Source of the DNA: Myxococcota bacterium
GTDB lineage: Bacteria > Myxococcota > UBA4151
Assembly: GCA_028823075.1 (NCBI GenBank)
Contig: JAPKCE010000001.1
Coordinates: forward strand, 1 to 28,181
Length of the DNA: 28,181 nt
Direction of reading: 5' to 3'
Each line of letters begins with the position of its first letter. The first letter of the stretch is position 1. The translations under genes were made by a program, and so were the position numbers. Shown one piece after another: positions 1 to 7,369 of this stretch. The notes below the pieces were generated by a model. It did not search any database and was not told where the DNA came from. It saw nothing but the letters and a program-made list of their open reading frames with translations.

Positions 1-1898
1 GTGTCATCCAGAGCACCGGGGATGCCTGCTCCCGCACGAAGCGCTGATTCGATAACGCGTTCGTCCCAGCGCCGGCCAAGGCGCGAAACGTGCTGGCGGA
101 ACGAGCTCAAGCTGCGACAAGCCGACTTCAGCGATTGATCAACAAGCTCGCTTTTATCAGCGAGTTTCAGCGAGTAACCCTCGCAACCCATGGTGGTTAA
201 GTACTCTTCAAGGGCTTCTTCGTCGTCGAGATAACGCGAGCGTTTACCCTTGCTGACTTTGTATAGTGGCGGCTGCGCCAAGTAGAGATGCCCGTGCTCG
301 ACCAGGGGGCGCATCTGACGGAAGAAAAAGGTGAGCAGCAAAGTCGAGATGTGGCTGCCGTCAACGTCCGCATCGGTCATGATAATGACGCGATGGTAGC
401 GCAGTTTGGCGAGATCGAATTCGTCTGAGCCGATGCCGGTGCCAAGCGCTGTGATCAGGGTGACGATCTCTTCCGAGCCGAGCATGCGATCGATACGGGC
501 TTTTTCTACGTTGAGGATTTTACCGCGCAAGGGGAGGATGGCCTGACCTTTGCGGTCGCGGGCGGACTTAGCCGAGCCGCCTGCGGAATCACCCTCGACG
601 AGGAAAATTTCAGATTTAGCGGGGTCCTTTTCCTGACAGTCAGCGAGTTTACCCGGAAGGCTCATGCTCTCGAGCGCACCCTTGCGCCGCGTCAGGTCAC
701 GCGCTCGGCGAGCTGCTTCTCGCGCTCGGCTGGCGTCGATGGCCTTCATGATGACGCTGCGAGCGACGCGCGGGTTTTCAGCGAAGAACTGAACCAAAGC
801 CTCGCCGAGGATGCTTTCTACTGCCGATTTAGCGTCGGAAGAGACCAGTTTGGATTTGGTCTGCGATGAGAATTTCGGGTCGGGCATCTTGACGGAGATG
901 ACGGCCGTCAAACCTTCGCGCACATCTTCTCCCGAGAGGTCGGTTTTAGCGCCCTTCGGTCCCAGCGAGTTGTTGTTGATGTACTTGTTCACCGAGCGTG
1001 TCAGTGCTCCGCGGAAACCCGCCATATGCGCGCCGCCATCTTTGTTGGCGATGTTGTTCGTAAAGCAGTCGATAGACTCGCGGTAAACGCTGGTCCACTG
1101 CATGGCGATTTCGGCGTGGATAGTGACATTGTTCTCTTTGGAGAAATAATCACCTTCGACGTGGATCACGTCGGGATGCAGGCATTCTTGCGCGGCGTTG
1201 AGGTGCTGAACGTACTCTATAATACCGCCTTCATAATGGAAGGTGGTCTGTTTTTCGCTTCGCTTATCCGATAGGTGAATGAACACGCCTTTGTTGAGAA
1301 AAGCTTGTTCGCGCAGGCGCCCACTGAGGATTTCAAATTTGAAGTTGGTGTCGGAGAAAATCTCGTGATCGGGCATGAAGGAGATTTCAGTTCCGCTGAT
1401 GCCGGCTTCGCAGTCGCCGATGCGCTCGAGCGGTCCTACCGGGTCGCCCTTTGCAAAGTGTTGGCGATGGATACCGCCGTCGCGCCAGACCGTCAGAGTT
1501 AGCGATTTGCTTAGGGCGTTGACCACCGAGACACCAACACCGTGCAGACCGCCCGAGACTTTATAAGAGTTCTGATCAAATTTACCGCCGGCATGCAGCT
1601 TGGTCATAATAACCTCGGCGGCGCTAACGCCCTCTTCGTGCATGCCTACCGGGATGCCTCGGCCGTCGTCTTTGACACGGCAACTGCCGTCCAGAGCGAG
1701 TTCGACTTCGACGCAGGTGGCATGGCCTGCCAATGCTTCGTCGACCGAGTTATCGACCACCTCGAAACACATATGGTGTAGACCGCTGCCGTCGTCGGTA
1801 TCGCCGATGTACATGCCTGGTCGTTTGCGCACCGCTTCGAGGCCTTCGAGGACCTTAATCGAATCGGCGTCGTAGCTTTCAGTCACCACTGTATCCAT
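1..1898 (-). CDS. gyrB: DNA gyrase subunit B (3' end beyond window)
   Basis: ATPase and TOPRIM subunit of DNA gyrase, which introduces negative supercoils with GyrA. Reading from the ATG at 1898, 632 codons are present and the frame stays open to the left edge, so the C terminus is missing. Visible motifs are the GHKL ATPase elements EVVDNSVDEA, DGRGIPV and GGLHGVGVSVVNAL, then the TOPRIM motifs EGDSAGGSAK (about residue 433) and DADVDGSHI (about 504). After YKVSKGKR the protein does not go straight to the usual short C terminus but enters an alpha-helical stretch similar to the long insertion of proteobacterial GyrB. The MYIGDT signature and residues around it favour GyrB over ParE. A GAGGG Shine-Dalgarno lies 9 nt before the ATG. 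It has its own candidate promoter (1931-1959) but also lies downstream of gpmI-comF-ribA on the same strand. Confidence 0.97.
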   Translation of the reverse strand, partial: MDTVVTESYDADSIKVLEGLEAVRKRPGMYIGDTDDGSGLHHMCFEVVDNSVDEALAGHATCVEVELALDGSCRVKDDGRGIPVGMHEEGVSAAEVIMTKLHAGGKFDQNSYKVSGGLHGVGVSVVNALSKSLTLTVWRDGGIHRQHFAKGDPVGPLERIGDCEAGISGTEISFMPDHEIFSDTNFKFEILSGRLREQAFLNKGVFIHLSDKRSEKQTTFHYEGGIIEYVQHLNAAQECLHPDVIHVEGDYFSKENNVTIHAEIAMQWTSVYRESIDCFTNNIANKDGGAHMAGFRGALTRSVNKYINNNSLGPKGAKTDLSGEDVREGLTAVISVKMPDPKFSSQTKSKLVSSDAKSAVESILGEALVQFFAENPRVARSVIMKAIDASRAREAARRARDLTRRKGALESMSLPGKLADCQEKDPAKSEIFLVEGDSAGGSAKSARDRKGQAILPLRGKILNVEKARIDRMLGSEEIVTLITALGTGIGSDEFDLAKLRYHRVIIMTDADVDGSHISTLLLTFFFRQMRPLVEHGHLYLAQPPLYKVSKGKRSRYLDDEEALEEYLTTMGCEGYSLKLADKSELVDQSLKSACRSLSSFRQHVSRLGRRWDERVIESALRAGAGIPGALDD

Positions 1899-1930
1899 GA
1901 TCACAAACCCTCAAATAACGTTAGCGAATG

Positions 1931-1959
1931 TTCCTAGCGCGCACGCGTGCGCGTGTAAA
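1931..1959 (-). promoter_or_regulatory. Candidate sigma70-type promoter of gyrB with palindromic spacer
   Basis: On the minus strand a TTTACA -35 (1959-1954) is separated by exactly 17 nt from a TAGGAA -10 (1936-1931). The predicted start of transcription near 1924 would give a leader of about 26 nt before the gyrB ATG. The -35 matches the consensus at five of six positions, the -10 at only three, so the promoter is plausible rather than certain. The whole spacer is occupied by a perfect palindrome (see 1937-1957). Confidence 0.5.
1937..1957. repeat. 16-bp perfect palindrome inside a 21-nt alternating purine-pyrimidine run
   Basis: Positions 1938-1953 read CGCGCACGCGTGCGCG, identical to their reverse complement. 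The strict purine/pyrimidine alternation extends from 1937 to 1957. Alternating CG/CA tracts are the classical Z-DNA-prone sequence, and a 16-bp dyad could also be an operator or extrude as a cruciform. It sits between the candidate -35 and -10 of gyrB. What it does is inference; the symmetry and position are read directly. Confidence 0.9.
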
Positions 1960-2000
1960 GAGAAAGGGGGTATGAAAACCCGTGGCTCAAGCGCCGGCTT

Positions 2001-2618
2001 TTATAGGGTTGGGCTGCGCCAGTCACCGGGCAGCAAATGACCCATTCGATCCCGCTTAACCTGTAGATAACCAGAGGCTAAACCGTCGACGTCACAGATC
2101 AAGGGTTCGTGACTTTCTACCGTCATGCCGGCGTTCGACAAGCCGCTAATTTTACTCGGGTTATTCGTCATTAGGCGAACGGATAAAACGCCGATATCCT
2201 GCAGGATTCTGCCCGCTAATTTGTAACTACGAAGATCGTCCGGGAGGCCTAGCATGCGGTTGGCATCGACGGTGTCGGCACCTTCGTTTTGCAGAGCATA
2301 GGCCCTGATTTTATTGGCAAGGCCAATGCCTCGCCCCTCTTGGCGCAGGTACACGACAACGCCGCCTTCTTGACCGATGCGCCCAAGGGCGGTTTCGAGT
2401 TGTTCTCGGCAGTCACATTTGAGGCTGCCCATGATCTCGGAGGTGAGGCATTCGGAATGGATACGACAGAGCACTGAGCGTTGGTTGCGCACCTCGCCTG
2501 CGACCGCGGCGACATGTTCTTTGCCCTCGGCGTCTGTAAAAACGTGCAGGCGCAACGCCCCATAGCGCGTTGGTATTTCCGCTTCAGCGGGCATGTTTTG
2601 GCGTTGGTCGTCGGTCAT
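2001..2618 (-). CDS. ribA: GTP cyclohydrolase II
   Basis: Opens the imidazole ring of GTP to 2,5-diamino-6-ribosylamino-4(3H)-pyrimidinone 5'-phosphate, the first committed step of riboflavin synthesis. The 205-residue product is close to the 196 residues of E. coli RibA and carries the zinc ligands Cys57, Cys68 and Cys70 (HSEC then CDC), the RQEGRGIGL loop (92-100), Tyr107 and Arg130 in the active-site region, and NNPSK near the C-terminal third. It stands alone, not fused to a RibB domain. The ATG at 2618 is preferred because AAGAGG lies 6 nt upstream; an upstream in-frame TTG at 2675 has no clear ribosome site. It is third in the gpmI-comF-ribA run, 64 nt after comF. Confidence 0.96.
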   Translation of the reverse strand: MTDDQRQNMPAEAEIPTRYGALRLHVFTDAEGKEHVAAVAGEVRNQRSVLCRIHSECLTSEIMGSLKCDCREQLETALGRIGQEGGVVVYLRQEGRGIGLANKIRAYALQNEGADTVDANRMLGLPDDLRSYKLAGRILQDIGVLSVRLMTNNPSKISGLSNAGMTVESHEPLICDVDGLASGYLQVKRDRMGHLLPGDWRSPTL

Positions 2619-2682
2619 CAGCAGCCTCTTTGGGGCGCCGAGGCTGTTGCACGCCCTCGGGGGTGGCGCAATCAAAAGCCGG

Positions 2683-3273
2683 CTAGGGGACCCGAGCTAA
2701 GGTGAAGCGTAGGAGTTGCACGGTGTTAGGTTGCCCCTCAAGCAGGGCGTTGCTCGCCGCGCGAAGGGTGCTTCCGGTGGTGTAAATATCGTCGATAAGT
2801 ACCACGGGTCCTGGCGGCAGAGCCTGTCTACATACGAAGGTATCATCGGCTAGAGAGCGCCTATCCTCAGCGTTCATCGATGCTTGGGCTTTGTCGTTTC
2901 GTCGTCGTTTTAGGGCGTGAACGACCTTGCCGCCAAAACGTTTTACCAAGAGTTGGGCGATGCAAGTCGTCTGACAGCCTCGGCGCTTGAAGCGCCGTAA
3001 CCAGGGCGTGGGGACCGGGACATACGAAGCATTTTCGGGGAGCGTAAAATCGGCTTTTAAAAGCTCTGCGTAAATTGCGGGTTCGAGGGGGTGCTTGGCG
3101 CGCCTTAATAGGCTGCTGACCGCACCCTCGTAGAGGTACAGGCTCAGCAGGTCGTTTGGGGGTTCGTCTCGGCGAATAGATACCGCGCAACCGCCGCAGA
3201 TCCAGGGGTTGGAATCGGCGCGCGCTTCGTCACAATGCAAACAAATACCGCTCGGGATAAGCGCGTCGATCAA
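2683..3273 (-). CDS. comF: ComF family phosphoribosyltransferase-like protein
   Basis: Member of the ComF/GntX family, linked in Gram-positive and some Gram-negative bacteria to uptake or processing of transforming DNA; the biochemical role is not established. Of 196 residues, the N terminus holds two CxxC knuckles (Cys11/Cys14 and Cys26/Cys29), a probable zinc finger, and the C terminus holds a PRPP-binding loop VVLIDDIYTTGST (157-169) typical of type I phosphoribosyltransferases. The RRxxQxxL-like segment usual in the middle of the family is represented by RRGCQTTCIAQLL. The start is a TTG at 3273 that shares four bases (TTGA) with the gpmI stop codon, so translation is probably coupled. 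An internal start would delete the first CxxC pair. Confidence 0.88.
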   Translation of the reverse strand: MIDALIPSGICLHCDEARADSNPWICGGCAVSIRRDEPPNDLLSLYLYEGAVSSLLRRAKHPLEPAIYAELLKADFTLPENASYVPVPTPWLRRFKRRGCQTTCIAQLLVKRFGGKVVHALKRRRNDKAQASMNAEDRRSLADDTFVCRQALPPGPVVLIDDIYTTGSTLRAASNALLEGQPNTVQLLRFTLARVP

Positions 3274-4778
3274 GGGCGGATCAACAAACTGCGACCGCTC
3301 ATCTCGACGGGTTTATCGACGCCCATATAATCGAGAAGGGTCGGAGCTAAGTCGCTAAGCAGGCCATTATCAACAGCGGCTGCGTCCATCCCGAGTAGGA
3401 CGACCGGAACCGGTCCGGTGGTGTGTTGGGTATGCGGTTTGCCATCGGCGCTGCGCATCTGCTCGATGTTGCCGTGATCGGCGCTAATCATGACTCCGTA
3501 TCCGTGGGCTTTAGCGGCGCCAAGCACCTGACCCAGGCAGGCGTCGAGAGCCTCCATGGCGAGGATTGATGCCCTCAGATTTCCGCTGTGCCCAACCATG
3601 TCCGGATTAGCAAAATTGCAAACAATAAGGCTGAATGCTTCGCTGCTAATAGCTTCTATTAGACGTCTACTCACCTCAGGAGCGCTCATTTCGGGTTTTT
3701 TGTCGTAAGTGGGAACATCTCTTGGGCTGGGGATTAAGATGCGTTCTTCCCCATCGAAACCCTGTTCAATACCCCCGTTAAAAAAGTAGGTAACATGAGC
3801 GTACTTTTCGGTCTCGGCGATGCGTAATTGAGCGAGGCCTTGATCGGCGATAATTTCGCCCAACGTTTGCTTGGGCAAGGGCGGCTCAAATAAGCTCTCG
3901 AGCTCGAGGTCGCTTCGATAGGGCACCATGCCCAAAACGCTTGAAAGTCGCGGTAAGCGACGCGCAAAACAACCCGGCTCATTTTCGAGGGTCAGTGCGG
4001 CTGCAAATTGGCGCACGCGATCGGCTCGAAAATTCAAGAACCAGACGGCATCGCCATCTTCCATTGGTGCTTTGGTCAGGACTGTCGGTTCGATAAACTC
4101 ATCGGTCTCACCGCGCTCATAGGCATCATGGATTGCTTGCTGTGCGCTTTCGGCGCTCGCTCCTTCGCCGTCGACGATCACCGCCCAGGCGCGCTGTACG
4201 CGCTCCCAGCGTTGGTCTCTGTCCATAGCGAAATAGCGACCGCCCAGGCTCGCAAAAAACGCGCCTTTAGGCAGGCTTTCTTGAAGTTCACTGACAAACC
4301 TTAAGGCTGAATCGGGCGCCGTATCGCGACCATCGGTGAGCAAGTGAAAGGCTATTTTTCTAAGTCCTAAACGGTGGGCACAACCGAGTGCCGCTTTGAG
4401 GTGGCTCATGGAGCTGTGGATACCGCCTTCGCTAACCAGGCCGATGAGGTGCAGGGTTCGCTTTGGGTCAAGCCTGCTCGCCAAAGCCCGCAGTTCCGCT
4501 CGTTCGATCATTTCGTCGGCGGCGATCGCTTCGTCGATGCGCACCAGGGTTTGCTTGATGATGCGTCCGGCGCCGATGTTGAGGTGGCCCACTTCGGAAT
4601 TGCCCATTTGCCCTGGGGGCAGGCCAACATCTTCGCCCGAGGTGAGCACGCGGCCAGTGACGCCTGCGGCTCGTGCCGCTTTATAATTAGGCATAGAAGC
4701 CCTTGTTATGGCGTTGTCCTCGGCTGCTGAACGCTCACCGAAGCCATCGAGAATTAGTAGTAATGCAGGCTTTACCAT
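3270..4778 (-). CDS. gpmI: 2,3-bisphosphoglycerate-independent phosphoglycerate mutase
   Basis: Interconverts 3- and 2-phosphoglycerate in glycolysis and gluconeogenesis by a Mn-dependent phosphoserine mechanism in the cytoplasm. The 502 residues match the family (about 510). The N-terminal LLILDGFGER carries metal ligand Asp11, and MGNSEVGHLNIGAGR carries the nucleophile Ser61. LTDGRD, NFRADR, CNFANPDMVGHSG and SADHGNIEQM follow in the order expected for the alkaline-phosphatase superfamily core with the inserted transferase domain. The ATG at 4778 is preceded by GAAGG with 5 nt spacing. It heads a minus-strand run with comF and ribA and is divergent from metK across 75 bases; no convincing promoter for it could be picked in that gap. 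Confidence 0.97.
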   Translation of the reverse strand: MVKPALLLILDGFGERSAAEDNAITRASMPNYKAARAAGVTGRVLTSGEDVGLPPGQMGNSEVGHLNIGAGRIIKQTLVRIDEAIAADEMIERAELRALASRLDPKRTLHLIGLVSEGGIHSSMSHLKAALGCAHRLGLRKIAFHLLTDGRDTAPDSALRFVSELQESLPKGAFFASLGGRYFAMDRDQRWERVQRAWAVIVDGEGASAESAQQAIHDAYERGETDEFIEPTVLTKAPMEDGDAVWFLNFRADRVRQFAAALTLENEPGCFARRLPRLSSVLGMVPYRSDLELESLFEPPLPKQTLGEIIADQGLAQLRIAETEKYAHVTYFFNGGIEQGFDGEERILIPSPRDVPTYDKKPEMSAPEVSRRLIEAISSEAFSLIVCNFANPDMVGHSGNLRASILAMEALDACLGQVLGAAKAHGYGVMISADHGNIEQMRSADGKPHTQHTTGPVPVVLLGMDAAAVDNGLLSDLAPTLLDYMGVDKPVEMSGRSLLIRP

Positions 4779-4797
4779 GGTGGCCTTCTTGTTAGCG

Positions 4798-4826
4798 TTG
4801 ACCAGCCCCTACACCAGCCCTAAAGG
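4798..4826 (+). promoter_or_regulatory. Candidate metK promoter
   Basis: TTGACC (4798-4803), a 17-nt spacer, and TAAAGG (4821-4826) in the gpmI/metK divergent gap. The -35 matches consensus at five of six positions, the -10 at three. The implied leader is only about 20 nt, which leaves no room for a SAM riboswitch. The same TTGACC-N17-TAAAG pattern is found in front of the lipoprotein operon (21638-21666, minus). Confidence 0.45.
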
Positions 4827-4853
4827 ACCGAGCCATGCATTTCTGGAGAGTTT

Positions 4854-6023
4854 ATGTCCCGCAAGCATCTTTTTACTAGTGAGTCGGTTGGCGAAGGCCA
4901 TCCTGACAAAGTTTGCGATCAAATTTCAGATGCTGTTCTCGATGCCATGCTCGAACAGGACCCGTACGCCCGCGTCGCTTGTGAGACTTTGGTTACGACC
5001 GGTATGGTCTGTTTGGCCGGTGAGATCACGACCTCGGCCTATGTCAATTTGGCTGAGGTGGTGCGCAACACCATTCGCAGGATCGGTTATAATGATCCCG
5101 CCTTGGGTTTTGACGCCGAGGGCTGCGCCGTTCTGACCACCCTCGATGCCCAGAGCGATGATATTGCCGCTGGTGTCGATTCCGGTCGCGGTCTGCACGA
5201 CGAGCAAGGCGCCGGTGATCAGGGTTTGATGTTCGGTTATGCCTGCGACGAGACCGATGCGCTGATGCCCGCTCCGATTCACTTCAGCCATCGTCTGATG
5301 GAAGGCCTCACAGCGCTGCGCAAGAGCGGCGATTTTCCCTGGTTGCGTCCTGACTCCAAGAGCCAGGTCACCTGTGCCTACGAAGATGGAGTGATTACAG
5401 GGATCGACACGGTTGTGATCTCAACTCAGCACACCGAGGATGTTAGCCACGCGCAGATTAAAGAAGCCTTGATCGACGGCTTGATCAAGCCCGGTCTTCC
5501 GGCGCATCTGCTCAGCGCCAATACCGTATTTCATGTGAACCCCACCGGGCGCTTTGTGACAGGCGGACCCAAGGGTGATGCTGGATTGACCGGCCGTAAG
5601 ATCATCGTCGACACTTACGGGGGCGTCGGCCGTCATGGCGGCGGCGCCTTTTCGGGTAAAGACCCGAGTAAAGTCGATCGATCAGCTGCTTATATGGCGC
5701 GTTATATCGCTAAAAATATCGTCGCTGGTGGCTTGGCAAAACGCTGTGAAGTTCAACTCGCCTACGCCATCGGCGTGGCTGAGCCGGTGAGCGTCTTTGT
5801 CGATCATTTCGGTACCGGCGATGCCAGCCCCGAAAGTCTTGAGCGCGCCGTGCGTGAGGTCTTCGCTTTGACCCCGGCAGGTATCATTCGCGACCTCGAT
5901 CTCCTGCGTCCGATCTACAGCGCGACCGCAGCCTATGGCCATTTCGGGCGTAAGGCAGAAAACGGCCTGTTCACCTGGGAAGCCACAGACCGCGCCGATG
6001 CTTTGGTAGCTGCGATCCGCTAA
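4854..6023 (+). CDS. metK: S-adenosylmethionine synthetase
   Basis: Makes S-adenosylmethionine from methionine and ATP in the cytoplasm. The 389 residues agree with the bacterial family (about 384). Seen in order: SVGEGHPDKVCDQISDA with His16 and Asp18 of the ATP site, GAGDQGLMFGYACDET, VNPTGRFVTGGPKGDAGLTGRK, the phosphate loop GGVGRHGGGAFSGKDPSKVDRSAAY, and a C-terminal FGR..GLFTWE. GGAG (4845-4848) sits 5 nt before the ATG. It is the first gene of the eight-gene plus-strand run, with uppP starting immediately after its stop codon. No riboswitch or S-box structure fits in the upstream gap, so control by SAM would have to be by another route. Confidence 0.98.
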   Translation: MSRKHLFTSESVGEGHPDKVCDQISDAVLDAMLEQDPYARVACETLVTTGMVCLAGEITTSAYVNLAEVVRNTIRRIGYNDPALGFDAEGCAVLTTLDAQSDDIAAGVDSGRGLHDEQGAGDQGLMFGYACDETDALMPAPIHFSHRLMEGLTALRKSGDFPWLRPDSKSQVTCAYEDGVITGIDTVVISTQHTEDVSHAQIKEALIDGLIKPGLPAHLLSANTVFHVNPTGRFVTGGPKGDAGLTGRKIIVDTYGGVGRHGGGAFSGKDPSKVDRSAAYMARYIAKNIVAGGLAKRCEVQLAYAIGVAEPVSVFVDHFGTGDASPESLERAVREVFALTPAGIIRDLDLLRPIYSATAAYGHFGRKAENGLFTWEATDRADALVAAIR

Positions 6024-6815
6024 ATGGACCCACTTTGGGCGGCGCTTCTCGGCCTGGTTCAGGGGCTCACGGAATTTCTTCCGGTTTCGAGTTCGGGGCA
6101 TCTGGTGCTCGCCGGTCATCTGATGGGCATCCCGAGTAGCGGTTTGGTTTTCGAGTTGCTGTTGCATCTTGCTACCCTGGCTGTGGTTATTTTTTATTAC
6201 CGCGCCGACGTCGCTGCACTTTGTCTTGCGATACCTCGCGCCTTGCGTGCGCCAATTGCGGGTTACCGGGACGACGAGACCGTGCGCCTCGGTATGTTGG
6301 TGGTTCTCGCCTCGCTGCCAACCGCTTTCATAGGGCTGCTTTTTAAAGACCGCTTCGAGGCTTTGACCGAGCATCCCCAGGCTGTAGGTGTCGCCCTTAT
6401 CTGTACCGCGATAATACTCGCCATCACCCACTTTGTTCGCCCCACTGAGCGCCTCTTAGATGCGCGCATGGCCTTGTTTATCGGTATCGCTCAAGGCTTG
6501 GCGATCACCCCAGGGATTTCACGTTCAGGGGCGACCATAGCGCTGGCGCTGTTGCTCGGAATGAGTAGCCTCAAGGCGGCGCGCTTTAGCTTTTTGATTT
6601 CCATCCCGGCCATCGCCGGAGCGGCGATACTAAAACTTGGCGAAGGCGCTGCGGAACTCGATTTATGGGCGTCGAGCATCGGTTTTACTGTCGCCCTGAT
6701 CAGCGGTTATTTTGCACTGCACGCTCTGGTCGCTTTGGTTAAGGCCCGGCGCTTTGCTGCTTTTGCACCTTACTGCTTCTGTGTGGGCCTCCTCACTGTG
6801 GTCTTAGCGCCGTGA
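6024..6815 (+). CDS. uppP: Undecaprenyl-diphosphatase (BacA/UppP)
   Basis: Integral inner-membrane enzyme that removes a phosphate from undecaprenyl diphosphate to regenerate the lipid carrier for peptidoglycan and surface polysaccharides; it also gives bacitracin resistance. The 263 residues (E. coli about 273) show the signature QGLTEFLPVSSSGHLVL (13-29, with Gln13, Glu17 and His26) and PGISRSGATIALALLLG (from 163), plus about eight hydrophobic helices. The ATG directly abuts the metK TAA with no gap, and its stop overlaps the next GTG by four bases, so it is embedded in the operon. Link to metK is positional; link to the GDP-mannose genes downstream makes sense because both feed envelope polysaccharide assembly. 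Confidence 0.96.
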   Translation: MDPLWAALLGLVQGLTEFLPVSSSGHLVLAGHLMGIPSSGLVFELLLHLATLAVVIFYYRADVAALCLAIPRALRAPIAGYRDDETVRLGMLVVLASLPTAFIGLLFKDRFEALTEHPQAVGVALICTAIILAITHFVRPTERLLDARMALFIGIAQGLAITPGISRSGATIALALLLGMSSLKAARFSFLISIPAIAGAAILKLGEGAAELDLWASSIGFTVALISGYFALHALVALVKARRFAAFAPYCFCVGLLTVVLAP

Positions 6816-7369
6816 CTTTAGCCGCTATTGAGGCCGCCCTAAGACGTCCGGCAAACAAAGTTTTAAGCTCTGAAGGTAGGCGCCGAGCTGCTGTTTTAGC
6901 GCTTTTTGATGACCATGGATCCGAACTCCGTTTGTGGTTTATTCGCCGTGCCGAACTCGGTGATAAGCATAGCGGCCAGGTTGCTTTTCCAGGCGGGCAC
7001 CTCGAGCCGGGCGAAACAGCTCAGCAGGCTGCGCTACGAGAATGTTTTGAAGAGATTAACGTCGCCCCGGACGCGGTCGAGGTGATGGGCATTTTCGACG
7101 AGGTTTTAAGTGTTTTTGGGACCATCGTTACGCCGGTGGTCGGTCGATTGAGGCGCGCCGTGACTCCTTCGCCGGATCAAAACGAAGTCGCGCACGTTTT
7201 TTCCGTGCCTTGGAACGATCTCGTGAAGCGCAAAGGCTATCGTTTAGAGACTTGGGGCGAGCGTCAGCAGCCTCTTCACTTTTGGCAACTCGAAGGCGAA
7301 ACCATCTGGGGTCTTACCGGGTATTTTGTCGATTCGTTAATCGCTATGGAGCAAGCATATGAGCAGTAA
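6812..7369 (+). CDS. Nudix hydrolase, CoA pyrophosphatase (NudL) type
   Basis: Probable hydrolase of CoA or a related nucleoside diphosphate derivative. The 185-residue product has the Nudix box from Gly62 to Val84, with Glu68, Arg76-Glu77 and Glu80-Glu81 in place. Directly before it stands HSGQVAFPGG, the element that marks the CoA-pyrophosphatase (UPF0035) branch. The usual Gly near the end of the box is Asn83, a variant position. The start is a GTG sharing four bases (GTGA) with the uppP stop. The stop overlaps manC by 11 bases. Substrate cannot be decided from sequence alone; a sugar-nucleotide substrate is possible given the neighbours but the NudL-like motif argues for CoA. Confidence 0.88.
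   Translation: MTLAAIEAALRRPANKVLSSEGRRRAAVLALFDDHGSELRLWFIRRAELGDKHSGQVAFPGGHLEPGETAQQAALRECFEEINVAPDAVEVMGIFDEVLSVFGTIVTPVVGRLRRAVTPSPDQNEVAHVFSVPWNDLVKRKGYRLETWGERQQPLHFWQLEGETIWGLTGYFVDSLIAMEQAYEQ

Noticed and set aside
811..1875. Several plus-strand open frames opposite gyrB
   Set aside because: They lie antisense to a clearly conserved gyrB reading frame and have no family motifs or ribosome sites.
1954..1981. Weak hairpin GGGT/ACCC followed by a T-rich stretch on the minus strand after ribA
   Set aside because: The stem is only four pairs and the T-rich part overlaps the gyrB -35; too weak to call a terminator.
2001..2675. Longer ribA from a TTG at 2675
   Set aside because: No Shine-Dalgarno there, the extra residues are not conserved in RibA, and the ATG at 2618 has AAGAGG at 6 nt.
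4779..4853. SAM riboswitch or S-box leader in front of metK
   Set aside because: The gap is 75 bases and the predicted leader about 20 nt, too short for any known SAM riboswitch class of normal size.
4835..4879. 14-codon ORF overlapping the metK start
   Set aside because: The implied transcription start is almost at its ATG and it has no ribosome site of its own; it overlaps metK in another frame.
5682..6431. 249-codon minus-strand open frame opposite metK and uppP
   Set aside because: Antisense to two well-conserved genes with no recognisable motif.
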